From assembly GCA_905372495.1 (NCBI GenBank), contig CAJPPG010000032.1, positions 1 through 6,493 of the forward strand: a DNA stretch of 6,493 nt, written 5' to 3'. The stretch is from Candidatus Saccharimonadota bacterium (GTDB taxonomy: Bacteria > Patescibacteriota > Saccharimonadia > Saccharimonadales > Saccharimonadaceae). A program made the translations under genes and the position numbers. Each line of letters starts with the position of its first letter. Position 1 is the stretch's first letter. The notes beneath the pieces were generated by a model that saw nothing but the letters and a program-made list of their open reading frames with translations, was not told the origin of the DNA and searched no databases. Of this stretch, positions 1 through 5,093 are shown piece after piece.

Positions 1-143
1 GGTTGGTTTTTTTGTTTCGTATTTTGGATAGTGTTTTTGTTTTGTGGATATACAAATTCGTAGAATATGATAAAATCATAATTAAATTACAAAAAGTTAA
101 ACAAAATATCATCCATAGCGGAACTTTTCATATTAAACATTAA
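1..143. other. Ambiguous upstream segment: possible gene tail, terminator end or spacer
   Basis: This stretch before the ABC operon can be read three ways, and I cannot choose between them. (1) On the + strand, frame 3 is open from the window edge to a TAA at 141-143, giving about 46 codons with a hydrophobic start and a lysine-rich end. That could be the tail of an upstream gene 13 nt from the ATPase start. (2) The first 17 bases (GGTTGG followed by seven T) could be the 3' arm and U-tract of a terminator whose 5' arm lies outside the window. (3) On the - strand an ATG at 79-77 opens a lysine-rich frame that runs off the edge. Open frames this short occur by chance in AT-rich DNA, so no CDS is claimed. 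Confidence 0.3.
42..76 (+). promoter_or_regulatory. Probable weak promoter for the ABC exporter operon
   Basis: A -10-like TATGAT lies at 66-71, overlapped by TAAAAT at 71-76. A weak -35 candidate, TTGTGG, lies at 42-47 with an 18-nt spacer. This would give a leader of about 80 nt before the ATPase start at 157. The -35 matches only the TTG core, so the call rests mainly on the -10 box and on position. It would be internal to a gene if the frame-3 reading of 1-143 is real. Confidence 0.4.
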
Positions 144-156
144 TCAAAAGGAGCCT

Positions 157-1083
157 ATGAAACTCGAATTAAAAAATATCAGGAAGGTGTTTGGCAAGAA
201 AGTAGCCCTAAATAATATTAGCTTTACTGCCAAAAGCGGCCACGCTTTTGGTCTTCTTGGTCGTAATGGTGCTGGTAAAACCACCACCATACGTATTCTC
301 ATGAATGTCTTTAAGGCCAGCGGTGGCGAAGTTCTCCTCGATGGTAAGCCTCTTGATTATAAAACCGTCAGTTTTGGTTATCTTCCAGAGGAACGTGGTT
401 TGTATCCAAAAGAAAAAATCTTTGATCAATTAATTTATCTTGCTACCCTTAAGAGGATGAGCAAAAAAGATGCTACCTCATCCGTAAATTATTGGCTCGA
501 TTTTCTCAACATGTCTGAGTATAAGAACAAACCACTTGATAACCTTTCAAAAGGAAATCAGCAAAAGATCCAACTAATTTCAAGTATTGCTCACGATCCT
601 GATATTATTGTATTTGATGAACCCTTTTCCGGTCTCGATCCTGTTAACGCTAAACTACTTGAAAGTGTCGTCAAAGCACAAATCAAGCAAGATAAAATCG
701 TAATTTTCTCAAGCCATCAGATGAACTATATTGAGGAGTTCTGTGACGATATCCTAATTATGAAAGACGGCGAAATCATGATCGCGGGCAACATTAAACA
801 AATTAAGCAAGGTTATATACGAGATAAGCTGAAAATTGAGTCTAAAGATGTTAAGAAAATCAAAACCGAAAATCAGAACGAATGTAAGATTATTGATGAC
901 ACTAACTTAATTTATAAGATGACGTCTGCTGATCAAAAACAAAAAGTCATGCAAAAACTAATTAAAGCATACGATATCGACAATATTGGCGTTTTAGAAC
1001 CGACTCTAAACGATATTTTTGTCGAGTATGCTGGCGATGAAAAAGAGATTGATGAGATTACAAATGTAATAGAAAAAAGATAG
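157..1083 (+). CDS. ABC exporter ATP-binding protein, NatA/YhaQ type
   Basis: This is the cytoplasmic ATPase of a two-component ABC-2 type exporter, expected to power the permease encoded next. Of its 308 residues, about 1-215 form a complete nucleotide-binding domain. Walker A GRNGAGKT is at 35-42. The Q-loop region reads YLPEERGLY at 75-83, a form I associate with the YhaQ/NatA subfamily. The signature LSKGNQQ is at 130-136, Walker B IIVFDE at 150-155, the D-loop SGLD at 158-161 and the switch histidine at 187. Residues about 215-308 form the extra C-terminal domain common in this subfamily, ending with a typical LNDIFVEYAG. AAAGGAG at 147-153 precedes the ATG by only 3 nt. All catalytic motifs are intact. 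NatAB of Bacillus exports sodium, but the substrate cannot be read from this sequence; drugs, peptides or lipids are equally possible. Confidence 0.93.
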   Translation: MKLELKNIRKVFGKKVALNNISFTAKSGHAFGLLGRNGAGKTTTIRILMNVFKASGGEVLLDGKPLDYKTVSFGYLPEERGLYPKEKIFDQLIYLATLKRMSKKDATSSVNYWLDFLNMSEYKNKPLDNLSKGNQQKIQLISSIAHDPDIIVFDEPFSGLDPVNAKLLESVVKAQIKQDKIVIFSSHQMNYIEEFCDDILIMKDGEIMIAGNIKQIKQGYIRDKLKIESKDVKKIKTENQNECKIIDDTNLIYKMTSADQKQKVMQKLIKAYDIDNIGVLEPTLNDIFVEYAGDEKEIDEITNVIEKR

Positions 1084-1090
1084 GACCAAT

Positions 1091-2335
1091 ATGAAACAAT
1101 TTTTAACAATCTTCAAGCATGAACTTACCCAATACTTTAAAAACAAAGTTTTTGTTATTACAACAATCGTCCTAGTTCTCACGGTTTCGGGATTACTCTT
1201 TGCACCTCGCGTGGGTGAAATTATAAAAAAATCCCAAAACGCCGATAATTCAGAAGTCAAAAAACCAGAGGTTCTTATTGCATCCGACAATTCCGAAATT
1301 GATAAAATCCTTCCAAGTATCGCCGCAAGTTTTCCACAAGCCAATGTCAAAATTACAAACGATTCGAAAGAGGAGATAAAGAAAAAAATAAAAGATCAGT
1401 CCGTCGATTTCGCATTTATTCTCTCCTCAGATCTCAAATCCTATACCTATCTGACAAATGTCTCTGCCTTACAAGACCCCAACTTACCAGTGATGGATGC
1501 TCTCTTAAAAACTCTTTATTCTAATTTATATCTTAAGAAGCATGGGCTATCTGATGCGCAAATTATTGAAGCGGAGAACCCTAATATTACCCATCAAATT
1601 GAAAGCGTCAGTGAAAATGGTGCTAAGAATTTTTGGTACGCCTATGTCATGGTCTTTGTGCTTTATATGGTTATTATTATATTTGGCCAAAAAGTTGCCA
1701 TGAGTGTTGTAACAGAAAAAACCTCTCGTGCCATGGAAGTGCTAATCACTAGTGCCAGCCCAGTCGCACTAATGTTTGGTAAAATTCTGGCTTCCAGCGT
1801 TGCCGGCATCATACAAATAGCCGCAATATTTGGAGCTGCCTTTGTTTCATACAACGTCAACAAAACCTATTTTGAAGATAACGCCATTATAACCACATTC
1901 TTCAACTTCCCAGCCTCTCTTGTCGGTTATCTATTAGTCTTCTTCCTACTCGGCTTCCTCGTTTACTCTTTTCTCTTCGGGGCCATGGCCTCCACTGTTT
2001 CCAAAATCGAAGATCTTTCGTCTGCCCTAATGCTCATCCAAATCATTTTTGTAGCTGGCTTTGTTGTATCAATCAATGCCATGACTAGTGGCGATATTAA
2101 CTCAGTATTAATGAAAACACTTTCTCTTTTCCCATTCACCTCACCAATGGCCATGTTCACCCGTATTGCCATGAGCGAAGTTCCAGGCCTTGAGGTTTTA
2201 CTTTCTATAATTTTCCTAATCCTCGCAACTCTTCTGATTGGTTTTATCGCTGCAAAAATCTATCGCGTTGGCGTTTTAATGTACGGCACAAAACCAACAC
2301 TTGGAAAAATTATTAAAGCCATCCGCGAAAACTAA
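1091..2335 (+). CDS. ABC exporter permease, NatB/YhaP type (ABC-2 family)
   Basis: This is the membrane partner of the preceding ATPase, 414 residues. The topology is that of the ABC2_membrane_3 group. One N-terminal helix (about 19-37) is followed by a polar, probably extracytoplasmic domain (about 40-178). Five more helices follow at roughly 182-203, 230-255, 277-303, 310-331 and 367-390. The motif EKTSRAMEVL at 209-218, followed by SPVALMFGKI, is the cytoplasmic coupling segment typical of NatB/YhaP permeases. The start lies 7 nt after the ATPase stop. Its ribosome site (AGGA at 1082-1085) overlaps that stop, which indicates translational coupling in one operon. The protein is full length with no disruption seen. 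It probably pairs with the ATPase as a dimer of dimers; the substrate is unknown. No terminator separates it from the tRNA gene 24 nt downstream. Confidence 0.92.
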   Translation: MKQFLTIFKHELTQYFKNKVFVITTIVLVLTVSGLLFAPRVGEIIKKSQNADNSEVKKPEVLIASDNSEIDKILPSIAASFPQANVKITNDSKEEIKKKIKDQSVDFAFILSSDLKSYTYLTNVSALQDPNLPVMDALLKTLYSNLYLKKHGLSDAQIIEAENPNITHQIESVSENGAKNFWYAYVMVFVLYMVIIIFGQKVAMSVVTEKTSRAMEVLITSASPVALMFGKILASSVAGIIQIAAIFGAAFVSYNVNKTYFEDNAIITTFFNFPASLVGYLLVFFLLGFLVYSFLFGAMASTVSKIEDLSSALMLIQIIFVAGFVVSINAMTSGDINSVLMKTLSLFPFTSPMAMFTRIAMSEVPGLEVLLSIIFLILATLLIGFIAAKIYRVGVLMYGTKPTLGKIIKAIREN

Positions 2336-2343
2336 TTTTATAG

Positions 2344-2349
2344 TATACT
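2344..2349 (+). promoter_or_regulatory. -10 box for the tRNA-Ala gene
   Basis: TATACT lies 10 nt before the first tRNA nucleotide, the expected distance for a tRNA transcript with a very short leader. No convincing -35 is present at the usual spacing, which falls inside the permease 3' end. The tRNA may therefore also be made by read-through from the ABC operon. Confidence 0.5.
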
Positions 2350-2359
2350 AAAGATACGT

Positions 2360-2436
2360 GGGGCATTAGCTCAGCTGACAAGAGCGCATCATTCGCATTG
2401 ATGAGGTCATGGGTTTGAATCCCATATGCTCCACCA
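2360..2436 (+). tRNA. tRNA-Ala, anticodon CGC, with encoded CCA
   Basis: The sequence folds into a complete cloverleaf. The acceptor stem is 2360-2366 with 2426-2432 and the D stem is GCTC 2369-2372 with GAGC 2382-2385. The anticodon stem is CATCA 2387-2391 with TGATG 2399-2403 and the T stem is ATGGG 2409-2413 with CCCAT 2421-2425. The loop TTCGCAT places CGC at 2394-2396, reading the alanine codon GCG. The G3-U70 wobble pair (2362 with 2430), the main AlaRS identity element, is present, as is A73 at 2433. The CCA end is encoded at 2434-2436. The D loop reads AGCTGACAA, giving G18 and A19 rather than G18 and G19. The T loop reads TTTGAAT, giving U56 rather than C56. These two changes are complementary, so the elbow pair is A19-U56. 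G15-C48 and G18-U55 partners are retained, so it looks functional. Confidence 0.95.
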
Positions 2437-2451
2437 TCTTTATGCTATCTT

Positions 2452-2473
2452 GGCCCGTTTCCGGGCCTTTTTT
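2452..2473 (+). terminator. Rho-independent terminator after tRNA-Ala
   Basis: GGCCCG at 2452-2457 pairs with CGGGCC at 2462-2467 around a TTTC loop, and six T follow (2468-2473). The stem is all G-C and begins 15 nt after the tRNA CCA end. It would end both tRNA transcription and any read-through from the ABC operon. Confidence 0.92.
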
Positions 2474-2487
2474 ATTTTCATTATCTC

Positions 2488-2496
2488 TGTTATACT
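2488..2496 (+). promoter_or_regulatory. Extended -10 promoter for the 88-residue gene
   Basis: TG at 2488-2489, one base and then TATACT at 2491-2496 match the extended -10 arrangement, which can work without a good -35. The -35 position falls in the T-tract of the preceding terminator. The predicted leader is about 30-35 nt. Confidence 0.65.
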
Positions 2497-2521
2497 AAGC
2501 TCAAACGTGGGAGAACATTAT

Positions 2522-2532
2522 AAGGAGGTGAT
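2522..2532 (+). promoter_or_regulatory. Exceptionally strong Shine-Dalgarno site
   Basis: AAGGAGGTGAT is complementary over 11 nt to the usual bacterial 16S rRNA 3' end. GGAGG ends 8 nt before the ATG at 2537. It fixes that start over the in-frame ATG at 2426 and suggests high translation. No other gene in the window has a comparable site. Confidence 0.9.
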
Positions 2533-2536
2533 AATT

Positions 2537-2803
2537 ATGCGTCTTCGTATTGTAGCAAACGTAGCGGTATCGCAAAAAAACCAAAGTAAATTAAAGTGCA
2601 TTCTCAGTGGATATCATTGCAGATTCATTAATTTACAGAGCGCGCCCGATGGCTATACACTAGTTATTAAATTTGACGGTGACCACGAGGCGGGACTTTC
2701 TATTATGGACATCATTGATCGTTTTCGTCACCAATATTTATTGGCAAACATTAAAGATCGCAACAAAATTGTTCCACTTTTTAAGGAACCTATTAACCAT
2801 TAA
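2537..2803 (+). CDS. Unrecognised 88-residue protein in its own transcription unit
   Basis: I do not recognise this protein. The reading frame extends upstream to an ATG at 2426, but that lies inside the tRNA. The start at 2537 is supported by the Shine-Dalgarno site at 2522-2532 and by the -10 box at 2491-2496. The protein has no signal peptide or membrane segment, is basic, and is probably cytoplasmic. By eye its pattern is strand (2-11), helix (12-24), strand (28-35), strand (40-47), helix (51-70), strand (77-83). This order, beta-alpha-beta-beta-alpha-beta, is typical of small ferredoxin-like or ACT-like domains; it is only a fold guess. Two cysteines, C21 and C28, flank H27. It sits between a terminator and a tandem hairpin/terminator, so it is expressed alone. 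A regulatory or RNA-binding role is possible but not shown. Confidence 0.8.
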   Translation: MRLRIVANVAVSQKNQSKLKCILSGYHCRFINLQSAPDGYTLVIKFDGDHEAGLSIMDIIDRFRHQYLLANIKDRNKIVPLFKEPINH

Positions 2804-2820
2804 AAGTTCACCCACTTTTA
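2801..2820 (+). other. Hairpin overlapping the stop codon of the 88-residue gene
   Basis: TAAAAGT at 2801-2807 pairs with ACTTTTA at 2814-2820 around TCACCC. The 5' arm contains the TAA stop. It directly abuts the next hairpin, so the mRNA 3' end would carry two stacked stems. It may protect the message from exonucleases, or may be incidental AT-rich complementarity. Confidence 0.5.
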
Positions 2821-2845
2821 AGCCTCTAAATTAGAGGCTTTCTTT
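2821..2845 (+). terminator. Rho-independent terminator after the 88-residue gene
   Basis: AGCCTCT at 2821-2827 pairs with AGAGGCT at 2833-2839 around AAATT. The stem is followed by a T-rich run interrupted by one C (2839-2845). It isolates the small gene from trpS. Confidence 0.8.
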
Positions 2846-2886
2846 ATATATAAAACCTCACCAAAATTCCTACCTTAAATCAAAAC

Positions 2887-2914
2887 TTGCCAACCCTCGA
2901 AATTACAGTATAAT
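2887..2914 (+). promoter_or_regulatory. Strong promoter for trpS
   Basis: TTGCCA at 2887-2892 (5 of 6 to the -35 consensus), a 16-nt spacer and a perfect TATAAT at 2909-2914. The expected leader is about 45 nt, too short for a T-box riboswitch. It ends in AAGGA at 2956-2960, 7 nt before the ATG. Confidence 0.85.
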
Positions 2915-2967
2915 TTCTAGTAGAATAAATAACATCACACAAGATTAACTTCCACAAGGAATCAAAC

Positions 2968-4017
2968 ATGAAAACAATTCTCACCGGCATTCGCATTAAC
3001 TCCGAAATTACTCTCGGAAATTTCCTAGGCGCGCTTCTTCCCATGGTTCGCCTTGCTAATAAGTATTCCGAAACTCATCACGTTAACATTTTTATTCCTG
3101 ACCTACATTCAATCATTAGTAGCGTCGATGGTGACCTCAAACAAAACACCCTTCGTGAACTAAAATATTATCTTGCAGCCGGGCTCAAAACCAATTCTAA
3201 TATTCACATTTATCGCCAGTCCTATATTCCCGCACATTCCGAGCTTTGCTGGATTCTCGACTGCTACACCTCAATGGGTGAAGCATTACGTATGACTCAA
3301 TACAAAGAGAAAAGTCAAAATAACGACAGCTCAACCAATGTCGGCATTTTCAACTACCCAATCCTAATGGCCGCCGACATCCTACTTTATGACGCCAATT
3401 ACGTACCAGTCGGCGAAGATCAATTCCAGCATCTTGAACTTACGCGCAATATTGCAGAACGTTTCAATCGAAAATACGGTGAAATTTTTACTATTCCCGA
3501 AAAAACCACCGATCAAGTTAAGTTTATGGAAACGCTGGGTAATACTTTCGGCAATCAAGACAAAGATACTCCTTCTGGACTTCGAATTCGTGACTTGCAG
3601 AATCCTGAAAAGAAAATGAGTAAATCTAGCGATTCAGAGAGTAGTAAAATTATGATGTCAGATACTCCAGCACAAGCCGCAAAAAAAATCATGTCAGCCA
3701 CCACTGATTCTCTTGCAAATATTAATTTTGATTTCCAGAATCAACCAGGCATCTCCAATCTATTACAAATCGAAGCCTTACTCAGTGATCAACCACTATC
3801 TGTTATTATTGCAAAGTGGTCGAATCAAAGTCGGTATGGAGATTTTAAAAAGCAAGTCGCCAATACCGTATCGAGTTTTCTCACCGACTTTCAAGCAAAA
3901 GCTAACAATATCTCTGATCAAACCATCCTTAATCTACTAACAGAGGGTGAAGCTTATGCCACACAAAAAGCCAATCAAACCCTCTTAAAGGTCCAAAAAT
4001 CCGTCGGCCTCAGGTAG
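2968..4017 (+). CDS. trpS: Tryptophan--tRNA ligase (TrpRS)
   Basis: This cytoplasmic class Ic synthetase activates tryptophan with ATP and charges tRNA-Trp. At 349 residues it is slightly longer than typical bacterial TrpRS of about 330. The HIGH-equivalent is TLGNFLGAL at 15-23. The tryptophan pocket segment YPILMAADILLY spans 130-141 with the expected indole-binding aspartate at D137. VGEDQFQHLELTR is at 148-160 and the catalytic loop KMSKS at 216-220. PGISNLL at 260-266 marks the C-terminal helical part. One oddity is the ATP-binding loop before the HIGH motif: it reads RINS at 9-12, where classical enzymes such as the Geobacillus one have QPSG. KMSKS is followed by a serine-rich stretch rather than the usual SDP form. 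It is expressed from its own promoter with a normal Shine-Dalgarno and stops with TAG. Confidence 0.97.
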   Translation: MKTILTGIRINSEITLGNFLGALLPMVRLANKYSETHHVNIFIPDLHSIISSVDGDLKQNTLRELKYYLAAGLKTNSNIHIYRQSYIPAHSELCWILDCYTSMGEALRMTQYKEKSQNNDSSTNVGIFNYPILMAADILLYDANYVPVGEDQFQHLELTRNIAERFNRKYGEIFTIPEKTTDQVKFMETLGNTFGNQDKDTPSGLRIRDLQNPEKKMSKSSDSESSKIMMSDTPAQAAKKIMSATTDSLANINFDFQNQPGISNLLQIEALLSDQPLSVIIAKWSNQSRYGDFKKQVANTVSSFLTDFQAKANNISDQTILNLLTEGEAYATQKANQTLLKVQKSVGLR

Positions 4018-4024
4018 CTTAAGC

Positions 4025-4052
4025 TTGATTTTAAATATAAATATATTATAAT
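4025..4052 (+). promoter_or_regulatory. Promoter giving a probably leaderless pseudouridine synthase mRNA
   Basis: TTGATT at 4025-4030, a 16-nt spacer and a perfect TATAAT at 4047-4052. Only 6 nt separate the -10 box from the ATG at 4059, so transcription should begin at or next to the start codon. An in-frame TAA at 4038-4040 excludes a start further upstream. No Shine-Dalgarno is present. Confidence 0.75.
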
Positions 4053-4058
4053 ATAAAC

Positions 4059-5051
4059 ATGTATCGGACTGGTAAAAAATTCAGCAAACCTTCACTTTCG
4101 CGCGTTATTAACGGCGATCTCGTTTTGACAGAAAGAGACACTAAAAAACCACGCATCCGTCTCGATCATACGCTTGTTGAAAAATATCCAGACTACAACC
4201 GCAATACCCTTCAATCTTTCATCAAGCTTGGCTATGTCCAGGTTGACGGCAAAGTAGCCACTAGACCAAACACCCCTCTCACCGAAGATTCAGTCATCGA
4301 ATTGATCCTTCCAAAAACCCTAACAGATGCCAATCTAAAACAAGAAGAAGCTAGTAAAGTTCGCCCTGCTACAATCTATGAAGATGAACATGTGGTCGTC
4401 TTCAATAAACCAGCCGGTTTACTCAGTATGGCCAAGGGAGATTATTGCCTTGAACCAACCCTAGAAGATTTTGGCTTGCTCGTTCATCGCCTGGATCGTG
4501 ATACTAGTGGTATTGTTATTTTAGCTAAGGACACCCCCACCCAAACGCTCTTAAGAAAACAATTCCAAGACAGAAAAACTCATAAAACTTACTATGCCAT
4601 TATTGAAGGTTGCCCAAAATTAACTACTGCGGTTATCAATTTACCAATCGCCAGGAATCTCAAACACCCAACCACTTTTATCGTAGAAGCTGGCGGCAAA
4701 GAATCTGAAACTTTCTATCAAGTCCTAAAGACTAAAAAATTTACTCACTCTGACCTAATTAATCTTAAAAAGATTTTCGCAAATTCCGATTTTTCTGGAC
4801 AAGAATTTAAGGAGGGAAAAACTTACTCACTAGTCGAACTGAAACCAACCACTGGCCGCACTCATCAGCTACGTGTTCATCTAAAATATCTCGGCACGCC
4901 AATCGTCGGTGACCGTGTCTATGGTTCTGCAAAACCGGACTCCACTGATCGACTCTATCTCCACGCTAAGTCGCTTGAAATCACCATCCCTACTAGTAAT
5001 CGTCAGGTTTTTGAGGCACCACTTCCTCCTGAATTTAATCTCTTTGACTAA
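4059..5051 (+). CDS. RluA-family RNA pseudouridine synthase with S4 domain
   Basis: This enzyme isomerises specific uridines in RNA to pseudouridine; rRNA is the likely target for this family. Of its 330 residues, a basic N-terminal stretch precedes an S4 RNA-binding domain (about 33-85, core RNTLQSFIKLGYVQVDGK). The catalytic domain begins near residue 103 (IYEDEHVVVFNKPAG at 106-120). Motif II HRLDRDTSG lies at 143-151 and its aspartate D146 is the expected catalytic residue. The C-terminal motif TGRTHQLRVHLKYLGTPIVGD spans 265-285. An insertion-like, lysine-rich segment at about 226-255 sits just before the final strands. The exact target (RluC-, RluD- or RluA-like) cannot be told from sequence. 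The start is fixed by the upstream in-frame stop at 4038-4040. The stop precedes the delta' gene by 42 nt, in the same frame. Confidence 0.93.
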   Translation: MYRTGKKFSKPSLSRVINGDLVLTERDTKKPRIRLDHTLVEKYPDYNRNTLQSFIKLGYVQVDGKVATRPNTPLTEDSVIELILPKTLTDANLKQEEASKVRPATIYEDEHVVVFNKPAGLLSMAKGDYCLEPTLEDFGLLVHRLDRDTSGIVILAKDTPTQTLLRKQFQDRKTHKTYYAIIEGCPKLTTAVINLPIARNLKHPTTFIVEAGGKESETFYQVLKTKKFTHSDLINLKKIFANSDFSGQEFKEGKTYSLVELKPTTGRTHQLRVHLKYLGTPIVGDRVYGSAKPDSTDRLYLHAKSLEITIPTSNRQVFEAPLPPEFNLFD

Positions 5052-5078
5052 AAACCACTTCTCGGACGCAATTTACGC

Positions 5079-5084
5079 TACAAT
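5079..5084 (+). promoter_or_regulatory. -10 box close to the delta' start codon
   Basis: TACAAT ends 9 nt before the ATG at 5094, so a transcript from here would have a leader of 0-3 nt. No good -35 is visible, and read-through from the pseudouridine synthase gene is possible. No Shine-Dalgarno precedes the ATG. Confidence 0.5.
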
Positions 5085-5093
5085 AGAATCAAC

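Noticed and set aside
75..83. Glutamates in place of the Q-loop glutamine of the ABC ATPase (residues 75-83 of the protein encoded at 157-1083; the coordinates given are residue numbers)
   Set aside because: The YLPEERGLY form is, to my knowledge, normal for the YhaQ/NatA subfamily and does not mark a defective ATPase.
92..128. Hairpin AAAAGTT (92-98) with AACTTTT (122-128) in the exporter leader
   Set aside because: Seven weak A-T-rich pairs across a 23-nt loop, with no attenuator-like partner; likely chance.
1006..1350. Minus-strand reading frame across the ABC operon junction, and similar ones at 208-429, 1663-1863, 1963-2172, 5078-5356 and 5775-6020
   Set aside because: All lie opposite well-supported genes and show no recognisable family; they are antisense shadows. 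Those at 3389-3619, 3713-3940 and 4909-5112 on + are out-of-frame shadows too.
2426..2536. In-frame upstream ATG at 2426 giving a 125-residue version of the small protein with a hydrophobic N-terminus
   Set aside because: The extension begins inside the tRNA acceptor stem and runs through the terminator and promoter. The start at 2537 has an 11-nt Shine-Dalgarno match.
2915..2967. Possible T-box or other riboswitch in the trpS leader
   Set aside because: The predicted leader is only about 45-50 nt with no stem array or T-box sequence; too short for any known trpS T-box.
4016..4025. Perfect palindrome AGCTTAAGCT right after the trpS stop
   Set aside because: With no room for a loop only three pairs could form, and the T-run is short. 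It is not a convincing terminator and palindromes this short are common.
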